Made by a program: the position numbers and the translations under genes. Below are positions 1-7,898 of a DNA stretch of 38,957 bases, one piece after another (the first letter of the stretch is position 1; each line of letters begins with the position of its first letter). The DNA is from Parvularcula sp. (GTDB lineage Bacteria > Pseudomonadota > Alphaproteobacteria > Caulobacterales > Parvularculaceae), in contig PAIP01000030.1 of NCBI GenBank assembly GCA_002704915.1, positions 1 to 38,957 of the forward strand, in the 5' to 3' direction. Under the pieces are notes generated by a model. It did no database searches, was not told the origin of the DNA, and worked only from the letters and a program-made list of their open reading frames with translations.

Positions 1-833
1 AACCCGACCTGTCCTTTATAGACGCCGCCGGAATCGGTCCGGACCTCCGCCGTCATGCCGGGCCTGATTCGGCCGAGGTCGGGTTCCGACACATAAGTTC
101 GAACCCATATCGGCGAATTGAGCGACAGGGTGTAGATGGTCTCGCCGGCATTGACGATCGCGCCGGGCTCGCGCACGCGGGTCAGGATGATGCCGTCGCT
201 CGGCGCCTTGAGGTCGGCGTCGGCAAGGCGGCGTTCGGCGAGTCGATGGGTCGCTTCGCTTGCGCTCAGCGCCGCGCGCGCCGCCTCGATGTCTTCGACG
301 CGACCGCCGGTCTCGGCGATAGTGAGGCCTTCCTCTGCGGTTCTGAGCGCGGCGGCGGCTTCGTCCCGTTTGGCCTGCGCTTCTTCATGCAGCTGATGAG
401 ACGCGGCGTCAGTCTCGGCGAGCCGTTCCATGCGCGTGAGCGTCGATTGCGCAAGGGTAAGGGCGGCCTGGCGTGATGCCACGGCGGCGCGCGCCTGTTC
501 GATCTCTTCCGGTCGCGCGCCGCTTTCCAGTTTTTTAACGAGGTTCGATTGCGCAGCGACATTCGCCGCCGCGAGCGCGCGTTCGTCTTCGAAGTCGGGC
601 TTTTCGAGCGACGCGACGATGTCGCCGGCCTTTACGGCGTCGCCTTCCTCAAAGTTCACGGCGGCGAGCCGGCCGGGCGCCTTGAACGCAAGATCCACTT
701 GGCGCACATCGATGTTGCCGAGTAGAAGGATTTCTGTGTTGAAATGGCCATTCCTTCCGTAGAGGGTCCATCCGGCGATCAGGATGACGAGACCCAAAAG
801 GCCCGCCCCGGCGATTAAGCGTTTATGTTTCAT
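1..833 (-). CDS. HlyD-family membrane fusion protein, YbhG-like (C-terminus cut by window edge)
   Basis: This is the periplasmic adaptor of a tripartite efflux or ABC export system, anchored in the inner membrane. Translation from the ATG at 833 gives a short basic start (MKHKRL), one N-terminal membrane segment (about residues 6-23), a GNIDVRQVDLAF motif and a lipoyl half-motif around residues 40-75. A long Ala/Glu/Arg-rich coiled coil follows (about 80-200), then the second lipoyl half (APSDGIILTRVREPGAIV) and the start of the beta-barrel. This order and wording match E. coli YbhG. The reading frame is open to base 1, so the gene continues outside the window. It lies about 100 bp downstream of atoA on the same strand, which suggests its own promoter rather than tight coupling. 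Partner ABC permease and ATPase genes would be expected beyond the left edge. The substrate is unknown. Confidence 0.93.
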   Translation of the reverse strand, partial: MKHKRLIAGAGLLGLVILIAGWTLYGRNGHFNTEILLLGNIDVRQVDLAFKAPGRLAAVNFEEGDAVKAGDIVASLEKPDFEDERALAAANVAAQSNLVKKLESGARPEEIEQARAAVASRQAALTLAQSTLTRMERLAETDAASHQLHEEAQAKRDEAAAALRTAEEGLTIAETGGRVEDIEAARAALSASEATHRLAERRLADADLKAPSDGIILTRVREPGAIVNAGETIYTLSLNSPIWVRTYVSEPDLGRIRPGMTAEVRTDSGGVYKGQVG

Positions 834-934
834 ATTCTTCACCCAATAATGTCGTCACTGATGCCGGCTTTTGCGCCGTCGCCGTCTGTTAGAATCGGCA
901 AGACTAACTAGTACGCTCCGTTTGGCGCCCGACC

Positions 935-1591
935 CTATATTAGATGGCGCATTTCCGGGGGGACGTGCTCGGCGATCAGGGGCGCCGCCGTGGCGTTTTT
1001 GATGTCTTCGACGGTAACGCCCGGTCCGCGCTCGCGCAGCACGAGCCCGGCGTCGGTCGGTTCAATGACCGCCAGTTCCGTGACGACAAGATCGACCCGG
1101 CGCAGGGCCGTCACAGGCAATGTGCAGTCGGGGACAATTTTCGGGCTTCCTTTCTGCGTATGGAGCATCGCGACGATGACGCGCCGCGCCCCGGTAACGA
1201 GATCCATTGCGCCGCCCATGCCGGGCGCCATCTTGCCGGGAATGATCCAGTTGGCGAGCCGGCCTTTTGCGTCGACCTGAAGGCCGCCGAGCACCGTCAT
1301 GTCGAGATGACCGCCGCGGATGAGCCCGAAGCTCATGGCGCTGTCGATCGATGCTGCGCCTGGAACGGCGGTCACGAACCCGCCGCCGGCGTCGGTCAGG
1401 TTAGGATCCTCCATGCCCTCTGGCGGCCGGGCGCCAAGCCCGACGACGCCGTTTTCGGCCTGGAAAAATACATGGGCGTTCTCGGGCAGATAATTGGCGA
1501 CCATGCTCGGCAGACCGATGCCGAGATTGACGAGGGTCCCCGGTTCGATTTCCGCGGCGACGCGGCGGGCGATGATTTCTTTTGCGTCCAT
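935..1591 (-). CDS. atoA: Acetate/acetoacetate CoA-transferase beta subunit
   Basis: Beta subunit of a family I 3-oxoacid CoA-transferase, which moves CoA between acetyl-CoA or succinyl-CoA and acetoacetate or other short acids in the cytoplasm. The start at 1591 (MDAKEIIARRVA) corresponds to the start of E. coli AtoA; a longer reading to 1645 is possible but carries an unconserved basic leader. Landmarks are NLGIGLPSMVANY (about 22-34), the catalytic glutamate E46 in QAENGVVGLG, the SAMSFGLIRGGH segment, and PGMGGAMDLVTG. At 218 aa it is of normal family length. Its ATG shares one base with the stop of atoD (TGATG), so the two subunits are translationally coupled. With the PHA genes nearby, a role in feeding acetoacetate from PHB breakdown back to acetoacetyl-CoA is a reasonable inference. 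Confidence 0.95.
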   Translation of the reverse strand: MDAKEIIARRVAAEIEPGTLVNLGIGLPSMVANYLPENAHVFFQAENGVVGLGARPPEGMEDPNLTDAGGGFVTAVPGAASIDSAMSFGLIRGGHLDMTVLGGLQVDAKGRLANWIIPGKMAPGMGGAMDLVTGARRVIVAMLHTQKGSPKIVPDCTLPVTALRRVDLVVTELAVIEPTDAGLVLRERGPGVTVEDIKNATAAPLIAEHVPPEMRHLI

Positions 1592-2244
1592 CAGGCGGCC
1601 CTTGCGAGGAGATGATCGACGAGAACGCCAGGCGTCTTGACGCAATCAGGAGAGATCACCCCGACGGGCACGATATTTTCAGGTTCCGCGATGACGACGC
1701 CGGCGGCCATCGCCATCACCGGATTGAAATTATGCGCGGTCAGAGAGTATTCGAGATTGCCGACATAGTCCGCCTGATGCGCGGCGAGCAGCGCGAAATC
1801 GCCGCGGATCGGCTTTTCGAGCAGCCAGGTTTCGCCGTCGATGTCGACCGTGGGTTTGCCGTCGGCTGCAAGCGTGCCGAGCCCGGTTTTGGTCAGCACG
1901 CCGCCAAGCCCGACGCCGCCGGCGCGGATGCGTTCGACAAGCGTTCCTTGCGGAACGAGCTCCACCTCAAGCGCGCCGTCGAACATCTTCTTTTGGGTGA
2001 CCGGATTAAGGCCGATATGCGAGGTGACGACCTTTCGCGCGGCGCCGGCGACCACCAGCTTGCCGACGCCTTTCTCAGGCGTCGCCGTATCGTTATTGAC
2101 GATCGTTAGATCTTTCGCGCCGCGTTCGACCAAGGCGTCGATCAGGCGGTGCGGCGAGCCGACCCCCATAAAACCGCCGATTAAAAGGACGGCGCCGTCG
2201 GGGATGAGCGCTGCGGCCTCGTCCGGTTGCATCGCTTTTTTCAT
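1591..2244 (-). CDS. atoD: Acetate/acetoacetate CoA-transferase alpha subunit
   Basis: Alpha subunit partner of atoA. The 217-aa protein follows E. coli AtoD closely: GAVLLIGGFMGVGSPHRL near the N-terminus, DLTIVNNDTA, VVTSHIGLNP, the VPQGTLVERIRAGG loop, GLGGVLTKTGLGT, and the NFNPVMAMAA segment. The ATG at 2244 has an AAGGA ribosome site about 10 bases upstream. The gene lies 76 bp downstream of ppk2 on the same strand, with a small inverted repeat in the gap, so it may be read from the cfa-ppk2 transcript or from its own promoter. The alpha/beta split architecture is the common bacterial form. Exact acid specificity (acetate, butyrate, acetoacetate) cannot be read from sequence. Confidence 0.95.
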   Translation of the reverse strand: MKKAMQPDEAAALIPDGAVLLIGGFMGVGSPHRLIDALVERGAKDLTIVNNDTATPEKGVGKLVVAGAARKVVTSHIGLNPVTQKKMFDGALEVELVPQGTLVERIRAGGVGLGGVLTKTGLGTLAADGKPTVDIDGETWLLEKPIRGDFALLAAHQADYVGNLEYSLTAHNFNPVMAMAAGVVIAEPENIVPVGVISPDCVKTPGVLVDHLLARAA

Positions 2245-2320
2245 ATACAGATTTCCTTAAAGGCGTTGACATTGGAAGGTTGATCTGGCTCTGGCGACAA
2301 TAGAGCCGCACATGCAGGCG

Positions 2321-3106
2321 TTATGCGGCGAGATCGATCAGGCGGTCCTTCGAAAAGGCGAAGATGACATCTTCATCCGGACGCGCCATATGAACATCCT
2401 TATCCGGACAATCGAGTTTTGAAAGAATATGGCGAATAACATTGAGGCGCGCCGCTTTTTTGTTGTTGGTCCGCACCACATGCCAGGGCGCCTCGTCAAA
2501 GCTCGTGCGGACGAGCATATCGTTGCGCGCCTCGGTGTAAGCGTCCCATTTTTCAACGGCGACGTCGTCGATGGGGCTGATCTTCCATTGTTTCAGCGGA
2601 TTGACCCGACGGTCCTCAAGCCGACGGGCCTGTTCTTTCCGGTCTATATCGAGATAGTATTTGAGAATCTGCGCTCCGGAATTGATGAGCATTTCTTCGA
2701 ACGGGACGACGTCCGTTATGAACGCGTTCAGTTCTCCTTCGGTGCAAAAACCCATGACGCGCTCAACGCCGGCGCGGTTGTACCAGGAGCGGTTAAAAAG
2801 CGCGAGTTCCTGGTTCGCCGGCAAATGCGGCGTGAAGCGTTGAAAGTACCAGGACCGGCGATCATGATCGGAGGGTTTGCCAAGCGCGACGACGCGCGTT
2901 TCGCGCGGGCTCAAATGTTCGACGATGCGCTTGATGACGCCGTCCTTGCCGGAGGCGTCGCGGCCTTCGAAGATGATGAGCACGCGGTGATCATGGGCGA
3001 TGAGATGACGCTGCACTTTCACGAGTTCTACCTGCAAATCGCGCAAGGCCTGCTTGTAGGCGTCGTGTCCGGTCGGCGGCTCCTTTTTGTTTTTGTTTTT
3101 TGTCAT
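2321..3106 (-). CDS. ppk2: Polyphosphate kinase 2 (PPK2 family, single domain)
   Basis: Cytoplasmic PPK2-family enzyme that transfers phosphate between polyphosphate and nucleotides. The 261-aa protein has one PPK2 domain. Walker A is GRDASGKDG (about 48-56), followed by the lid-region motif ALGKPSDHDRRSWYFQRF and the Walker B neighbourhood FNRSWYNRAGVERVMGF. The usual Walker B aspartate is asparagine here (N105). A typical C-terminal half with SPIDDVAVEKWDAYTEARNDM follows. Start ATG 3106 has AAGGA six bases upstream. The gene sits 19 bp downstream of cfa and upstream of atoDA on the same strand. Whether the enzyme prefers ADP/GDP or AMP cannot be settled by eye. The neighbourhood links polyphosphate with PHA storage. 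Confidence 0.95.
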   Translation of the reverse strand: MTKNKNKKEPPTGHDAYKQALRDLQVELVKVQRHLIAHDHRVLIIFEGRDASGKDGVIKRIVEHLSPRETRVVALGKPSDHDRRSWYFQRFTPHLPANQELALFNRSWYNRAGVERVMGFCTEGELNAFITDVVPFEEMLINSGAQILKYYLDIDRKEQARRLEDRRVNPLKQWKISPIDDVAVEKWDAYTEARNDMLVRTSFDEAPWHVVRTNNKKAARLNVIRHILSKLDCPDKDVHMARPDEDVIFAFSKDRLIDLAA

Positions 3107-3125
3107 TCAACGTCCTTTTTACGAG

Positions 3126-4376
3126 TTATGCGACGACGCGCGGTTTTTCCGCCTGGAACGGCCTTGCCGCCGGTTCTTTGAGCAAGTAGCGGCGCGTGAG
3201 TGGAACGGCGTCCTGACGTTTGGCTAGCTGTAATTGAAAGACAACATGAGCGCCGTGGCGGAAGGAAAGCTCGCTGGAGACGAGATAGAATTCCCACATG
3301 CGAACAAACCGCACATCATACATGCGTTTCACCTCGTCGGCATTGTCAAGGAAACGCCGCCGCCATTCTTTCAGCGTTTCGGCGTAGTGAAGGCGCCAGA
3401 CTTCGAGATCGGTGATGAAGAGGCCGGCGCGCTCGATCGCCGGCACGATTTCCGACAGAGAGGGGATGTAGCCGCCAGGAAAGATATGCCGCGCAATCCA
3501 GGGATTGGTGACGCCGGGCCCGTCAGGCCTGCCGATCGTGTGGATAAGCGCAACGCCGTTATCGTTCAGCAGTTTTGCGACCTGATCGAAATATTCCTGA
3601 AAATGGGGCAGGCCGACATGTTCGAACATGCCGACGGAAACAATACGGTCAAATCGGCCGTCAACCGCGCGATAATCCTTCAGGCGAAATAATGCGTGTT
3701 TGGATAAACTGTTTGCGCCCGCGCGATCGGTTGCGACGCGTAATTGTTCTTTTGCAAGCGTCACGCCGTTGACAGTCGCGCCGGTTTCCTTGGCGAGAAA
3801 AATTCCGAGACCGCCCCAGCCGCATCCGATTTCGAGCACCGAATGATCCGGTTCGATTAAAAGTTTTTTGGCGATCAGATTTTTCTTTGACTGTTGCGCC
3901 TCTTCAAGCGTCAGATCAGGCTGCTCGAAATAAGCGCAGGAATACTGCATATCGTCGTCTAGAAAGAGGCGATAAAAGTCATTGCCGAGATCATAATGAT
4001 GGGCGGCGTTCTTTTGTGCGCGCCGCGCCGGATTGAATTGCGCCAGCCGACGCAATAGACGCCGCCCGAAAGCAGGGATCGCCGGTCCCGGAGCGCCGCC
4101 GTTCGACAAAATGTTGCGCCAGACGAGATCGAGCAGCGTGTAAAGATCGCCGTGCACGATTTGAAGACCGCCGTCCATATAGGCTTCGCCCAGCGCCAGT
4201 TCGGGATCGAGCGCGAGCCGTCGCAGCCAGGCGCGGCTTTTGACGCGAACGCCGAGCGGCGCCGCGAAGGCCTCGCCATAGCGCTCTGTCGAGCCGTCGG
4301 GATAAGCGACGTCGATGCCGCCTTTGCGAACGGTCTCGCGGAGCCGCCGGTGCAACTGTGCTTGCCAAAAAGTCAT
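3126..4376 (-). CDS. cfa: Cyclopropane-fatty-acyl-phospholipid synthase
   Basis: SAM-dependent methylene transfer to unsaturated acyl chains of membrane phospholipids, a typical stationary-phase and stress adaptation. The start at 4376 (MTFWQAQLHRRL) is chosen because GGAG lies eight bases upstream; an in-frame ATG at 4442 adds 22 unconserved residues. The 416-aa product has the N-terminal lipid-binding region, the AHHYDLGNDFYRLFLDD motif (about 125-142), MQYSCAYF (about 143-150), SAM motif I LEIGCGWGG (about 181-189), and the VSVGMFEHVG active-site region. It is divergent from the ECF sigma gene at 4659 across a 282-bp gap and is the first gene of the cfa-ppk2 pair. Confidence 0.95.
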   Translation of the reverse strand: MTFWQAQLHRRLRETVRKGGIDVAYPDGSTERYGEAFAAPLGVRVKSRAWLRRLALDPELALGEAYMDGGLQIVHGDLYTLLDLVWRNILSNGGAPGPAIPAFGRRLLRRLAQFNPARRAQKNAAHHYDLGNDFYRLFLDDDMQYSCAYFEQPDLTLEEAQQSKKNLIAKKLLIEPDHSVLEIGCGWGGLGIFLAKETGATVNGVTLAKEQLRVATDRAGANSLSKHALFRLKDYRAVDGRFDRIVSVGMFEHVGLPHFQEYFDQVAKLLNDNGVALIHTIGRPDGPGVTNPWIARHIFPGGYIPSLSEIVPAIERAGLFITDLEVWRLHYAETLKEWRRRFLDNADEVKRMYDVRFVRMWEFYLVSSELSFRHGAHVVFQLQLAKRQDAVPLTRRYLLKEPAARPFQAEKPRVVA

Positions 4377-4658
4377 AAGCCATTCTCCGTTCGTGACGCG
4401 CGCCGGGGGAATCCCGGCGCAAAGAGGTCGGAACGGACTCAACGGCTTTTACGTTTATGACGCGCGCGCCCCTCGCGCATTACGGTTTTGCCAGTGATTT
4501 TGATTTCCGGCGATCCGGTGCAGAAATCCGGGCGATGGTGCGAGGGGAAGCGGTCGCCGCCGCGTATGAGAAACTGCGTCCCTTTTTTCTAGAACGCAGC
4601 GCATCACACTATCCGTATCCGTTATTGTGGACGAGATCGGCCCATTGCGAGGCTTGGC
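4377..4658. other. Divergent intergenic region between cfa and the ECF sigma gene
   Basis: This 282-bp gap carries the 5' ends of two divergent transcripts. On the plus strand it holds a GGAAC-N17-CGTT promoter-like element at 4430-4455. An open frame of 74 codons starts at 4457, but it begins too close to that element to be translated from it and resembles nothing, so I do not call it a gene. No comparable element for cfa was seen on the minus strand. Confidence 0.6.
4430..4455 (+). promoter_or_regulatory. EcfG-type (general stress response) promoter candidate
   Basis: GGAAC at 4430-4434 is separated by exactly 17 bases from CGTT at 4452-4455. This is the consensus spacing of promoters read by the alphaproteobacterial general stress sigma factor EcfG. 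The element points towards the ECF sigma gene at 4659 and would leave a leader of roughly 200 nt. Chance occurrence in 39 kb is not negligible, but it lies intergenically in the right orientation. Confidence 0.45.
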
Positions 4659-5300
4659 ATGACGTCAAACGAAGTCGATAAAACGGTTGCTTCCAGCGAC
4701 GGGAAGGCTGCGGTTGAAGCAGTTCTGACAGAAGTCCATCGCGATATGTTTCGATTTCTCGTCCGCCGTCTCGGCGACGAACACGAGGCCGCCGATGTCT
4801 TGCAGGAATTCTACGTCAAAATCCTGACGCGATTTTCCGATTTGCGCGACGCCGACAAATTACGCGGTTGGATGGCCAGCGTGTTGCGAAGCGTTATTGC
4901 AGATCATTATCGCGCCCGCGGGCGCCGGGCGCGATTGGCGGAGGCCTATCGGGCGGACGCAGCTTTGTTTCCGGCTTTCGATGACGAGGAAATCGATCTT
5001 GTTATCTGCGCCTGTCTTTACAAACTTCTGCCGACCTTGAAGGACGAATACGCCGCGATCCTATGGCGCACCGATCTCGTCGGCGAGGCGCGCGAGACGA
5101 TCGCCGCCGATCTTGGACTCAATGAAAACGCCTTCCGCGTGAAACTTCACCGGGCGCGTCAAGCATTGAGAAAGCGGCTTGAACAAACCTGCGAGACCTG
5201 CCCGATGCATGGGTTTTTCAAATGCGGTTGCTCGACGTCGCAAGCGTTGCGCAACCGCGTCGCCGCGGCGCGCGAGGCTTCGGGAGGCGACAATGCCTGA
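4659..5300 (+). CDS. ECF sigma factor with C-terminal cysteine-rich tail
   Basis: RNA polymerase sigma factor of the ECF group, 213 aa. Region 2 spans about residues 22-90 (DMFRFLVRRLGDEHEAADVLQEFYVKIL, LRGWMASVLRSVIADHYR). Region 4 spans about 115-172 (LPTLKDEYAAILWR, AADLGLNENAFRVKLHRARQALR). After region 4 comes a tail with C178, C181, H184, C189 and C191, plausibly a metal- or redox-binding cluster, as in ECFs that carry their own sensor domain. No anti-sigma factor gene is adjacent, which fits self-contained sensing. A GAGG ribosome site precedes ATG 4659. It is the first gene of the plus-strand PHA block (phasin begins 168 bp later) and is divergent from cfa. Targets and signal are unknown. 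Confidence 0.9.
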   Translation: MTSNEVDKTVASSDGKAAVEAVLTEVHRDMFRFLVRRLGDEHEAADVLQEFYVKILTRFSDLRDADKLRGWMASVLRSVIADHYRARGRRARLAEAYRADAALFPAFDDEEIDLVICACLYKLLPTLKDEYAAILWRTDLVGEARETIAADLGLNENAFRVKLHRARQALRKRLEQTCETCPMHGFFKCGCSTSQALRNRVAAAREASGGDNA

Positions 5301-5442
5301 ACCCTTTTGGCTGCATACGCCAGTCTTCGACTGTAATGCAGCGGCCCCGTTAGCGTCTATTAATCCGCGGGCCGCCGAGGCGCTGCGTTCCGTATTTATC
5401 ACTGGCCTTAGTTTTTATGTGTTCAACCGCGCCGCGTCTTAA
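5293..5442 (+). CDS. Possible small ORF overlapping the sigma factor end
   Basis: A 49-codon frame starts eight bases inside the end of the sigma factor gene and stops 26 bp before the phasin start. It begins MPEPFWLHTPVFDC, contains PRAAEALRSVF and ends FNRAAS. The overlap of start and stop would allow translational coupling, but no ribosome site of its own is clear and I recognise no family. It may simply be the open part of the phasin leader. Confidence 0.22.
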   Translation: MPEPFWLHTPVFDCNAAAPLASINPRAAEALRSVFITGLSFYVFNRAAS

Positions 5443-5468
5443 GAGGACCGGCCGCTCAGGAGATATCA

Positions 5469-5942
5469 ATGACTGTAAAAACCGCTCAGAAAACACCCCC
5501 GCGCGGCGGCGCGGCGAAATCCGCCGCTTCGACGAAATCAGGCGAAACAACATCCGGGTTGCCGCCGGAATTTGCAACGCCCGACTTTGCGGCCCCTAAC
5601 TTCGCAGCAGTGGTCGGCGCCCAGATGGATGGCGCCAAAGTGATGGGCGAAGTCTCGTCCATGCTGGCGAGTACGGCCCAGGACCTGGCTTCGCGTCAGA
5701 CCGCCTTTGTCAAGTCAACCATGGAGACCATCCAGAAAGCCGCCGCCGGCGCAAGCGAACCGAACATCGTCGCGCGTCTTGCCCATCAGAGCGACAGCTA
5801 TCGCGAATTGATGGAAGCGTCGGCCCAGCATGTCTCGGATGTCGCCGAAACGGTCGCAAGCTGCTGCTGCGATGCGGTCGATCACATTACCGAAGCCGGC
5901 GCGCGCATAGCGGAGAAAACAGCCGCGAAGCCCGCCGACTGA
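5469..5942 (+). CDS. Phasin family protein (PHA granule-associated)
   Basis: Small amphipathic protein that coats polyhydroxyalkanoate granules. The 157-aa product has a Lys/Ala/Pro-rich low-complexity N-terminus (about 1-45). An Ala-rich helical region follows (about 45-150) with the phasin pattern: QMDGAKVMGEVSSMLASTAQDLASRQTAFVKSTMETIQKAA, residues SDSYRELMEASAQHV and a helical end with AEKTAAKPAD. A CCC run near residue 130 is unusual for a phasin. The AGGAG site is well placed before ATG 5469. It is directly upstream of the DUF3141 gene and shares the block with PHA synthase, which supports the assignment. The phasin family is loosely conserved, so the subfamily is uncertain. Confidence 0.85.
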   Translation: MTVKTAQKTPPRGGAAKSAASTKSGETTSGLPPEFATPDFAAPNFAAVVGAQMDGAKVMGEVSSMLASTAQDLASRQTAFVKSTMETIQKAAAGASEPNIVARLAHQSDSYRELMEASAQHVSDVAETVASCCCDAVDHITEAGARIAEKTAAKPAD

Positions 5943-6003
5943 CGCAGCGTCAATGGCCGCAGCTGAAAATGCGGCGATACCCGTATCGAAGGAACAAAAA
6001 CAA

Positions 6004-7884
6004 ATGCCGGATGTAGCGACAGACACCGTTAGTGCGCCAAGCCCCGCCAAAGGCGTCATAAGCAAAGGCGAACCGGACAAGGGCGCTTTAGGAAACAGCG
6101 CGCGCAAGGCGAGCGTTGGCGACAAGGCGGAGACAACGCCGGCGCCGGAATCGGATGCGGGCGCCGAGAGCGGCGTCGCGCCCGCGCAAATGACGGCGTT
6201 CGCCGATTACGTGGTCGACGCCGCGCAGCGCAATATTCTTTTCTGGGACGCGTTGCGCCGGCGCGCCAACAATATGCTCGAGCATGAGCACGAAGGCCTG
6301 CCGCCGCTGTTGAAGTTCAAATATGAAGAGGTCGCCGACGGCGCGGAGTTCAAGCCGCCCTCGAACTACAAACTCCTGAAGATCATCGAGGTCGATGACA
6401 TTTGCCTCGATGATTGTCTCGATCCGGAAAAGCCGCCGGTCATGATCATCGAGCCGCGCGCCGGCCACGGGCCCGGCATTGGCGGGTTCAAGCGCGACTC
6501 CGAAGTCGGGATCGCGCTGCACGAAGGCTACCCGGTCTATTTTGTTGTCTTCGACCCTGATCCCAAGCCGGGCCAGACGCTCGCCGACGTATTGCATACG
6601 CTGCGGCGGTTCGTGGAAATGCTGAAAGCGCTGCATGGCGATCGCGCGCCGATCCTCTATGGCAATTGCCAGGGCGGTTGGGCGGCGGCGCTCCTTGCAG
6701 CGGATTGCGGCAATGAGGCGGGGCCGGTGGTGATGAATGGCTCGCCGCTCTCTTACTGGGCCGGCGAGGCCGGCGCCAATCCCATGCGTCTCGCTGCCGG
6801 GTTTCTTGGCGGATCGTGGCTGACGCATTTTATCGGCGATCTCGGCGCCGGCGTTTTTGACGGCGCCTGGCTTGTCCAGAATTTTGAAAATTTGAAACCC
6901 GAAGGCGCAATCTGGCGCAAATACGCCGATCTTTATCTCAATATCGACACCGAGCGGGACCGGTTTCTCGACTTCGAACGCTGGTGGAGCGGATTTTATC
7001 GCCTCAGCCGCGAAGAGATGCTGGCCATCGTTGAAAATCTTTTCATTGGCAACCGCCTCGAAAAAGGCGAAGTCGAGCTTTGCGAAGGATGCGCGGTCGA
7101 TCTTAAGAACATATCAAGCCCGCTTGTCGTGTTCGCCTCCTATGGCGACAACATTACGCCGCCGCATCAGGCGCTCGGCTGGATTCCAACCGTTTATCCG
7201 ACAACGGAAGACCTGAAAACGGCCGGGCAGCGCATTGTCTATTTGATCAATCGCCATGTGGGCCATCTCGGGATTTTCGTTTCCGCCAAGGTCGCGCGCT
7301 TTGAACACCGGGCGATCCTTGAAAATATGAACGATGTCGAAAATCTTGAACCCGGCCTTTACGAAATGCGGATCGACAATCCGACCGGCGACCCCGATTG
7401 CGAGCGCGATCAGTATACGGTGCGCTTTGAGCCGCGCCGGGTCGAGGACCTGCATTTTGAGACGCCGAATGAAGCGTTTGAAAAGGTCCACGCCGTATCA
7501 GAAACGATGGAGGGTTTCTACGCCAAGTTTATGAGCCCGTTCATACGCGCCTGGGCGAGCCCGATGACCGCCGAGGCGCTTAAATGGGCGCATCCGATGC
7601 GGGTGTCGCGCTATCTCTATTCGGAAAAGCTCAATCCTTTCATATCGGTCGTCGCGACTGCGGCGGAACTGGCGGAAAAGTCCCGTTGGCGGCTTGATGC
7701 GAATAATCCTTACCGGCAGGCGGAACGCCGCGGCGCCGATGACATCGAGGCGAGCATCAAACGCTGGCGCATGGCGCGGGATGCGGCCGGCGAACAGGCG
7801 TTTGACGGGCTTTATAACTGGGCGGCCCCGACCATGCTGCAACCGTTTCTGCCCGCGGCGCAAACCCGTTCGGATAAAACGTGA
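6004..7884 (+). CDS. DUF3141 family protein, PHA-synthase-like alpha/beta hydrolase
   Basis: A member of the DUF3141 family, whose alpha/beta hydrolase core resembles PHA synthases and which is often found in PHA or acetate-phosphate gene sets. Its reaction is not established. From the chosen start at 6004 (AAGGA ten bases upstream) it is 626 aa; an upstream ATG at 5953 adds 17 residues but lacks a ribosome site. A Pro/Ala/Lys-rich N-terminus is followed by an oligomer-like region (ADYVVDAAQRNILFWDALRRR). Then come the family signatures PRAGHGPGIGGFKRDSEVG, YGNCQGGWAAALLA (cysteine in the nucleophile-elbow position), GSPLSYWAGEAG, GGSWLTHFIGDLG, FDGAWLVQNFENL, SYGDNITPPHQALGW and HVGHLGIFVS. 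These supply Cys, Asp and His residues consistent with a triad. The stop overlaps the region of the ackA ribosome site. Confidence 0.9.
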   Translation: MPDVATDTVSAPSPAKGVISKGEPDKGALGNSARKASVGDKAETTPAPESDAGAESGVAPAQMTAFADYVVDAAQRNILFWDALRRRANNMLEHEHEGLPPLLKFKYEEVADGAEFKPPSNYKLLKIIEVDDICLDDCLDPEKPPVMIIEPRAGHGPGIGGFKRDSEVGIALHEGYPVYFVVFDPDPKPGQTLADVLHTLRRFVEMLKALHGDRAPILYGNCQGGWAAALLAADCGNEAGPVVMNGSPLSYWAGEAGANPMRLAAGFLGGSWLTHFIGDLGAGVFDGAWLVQNFENLKPEGAIWRKYADLYLNIDTERDRFLDFERWWSGFYRLSREEMLAIVENLFIGNRLEKGEVELCEGCAVDLKNISSPLVVFASYGDNITPPHQALGWIPTVYPTTEDLKTAGQRIVYLINRHVGHLGIFVSAKVARFEHRAILENMNDVENLEPGLYEMRIDNPTGDPDCERDQYTVRFEPRRVEDLHFETPNEAFEKVHAVSETMEGFYAKFMSPFIRAWASPMTAEALKWAHPMRVSRYLYSEKLNPFISVVATAAELAEKSRWRLDANNPYRQAERRGADDIEASIKRWRMARDAAGEQAFDGLYNWAAPTMLQPFLPAAQTRSDKT

Positions 7885-7898
7885 GGAGAATGGCGGCG

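Noticed and set aside
2287-2307. GGCTCT/AGAGCC inverted repeat between ppk2 and atoD
   Set aside because: Nine-base loop and no T-run on either strand, so not a convincing terminator.
2429-3181. 250-codon plus-strand frame opposite ppk2
   Set aside because: It mirrors the conserved PPK2 gene on the other strand, has no family match, and is a typical high-GC shadow frame.
4457-4681. 74-codon frame upstream of the ECF sigma gene
   Set aside because: Starts two bases after the promoter-like CGTT, has no ribosome site and no similarity to any family I know.
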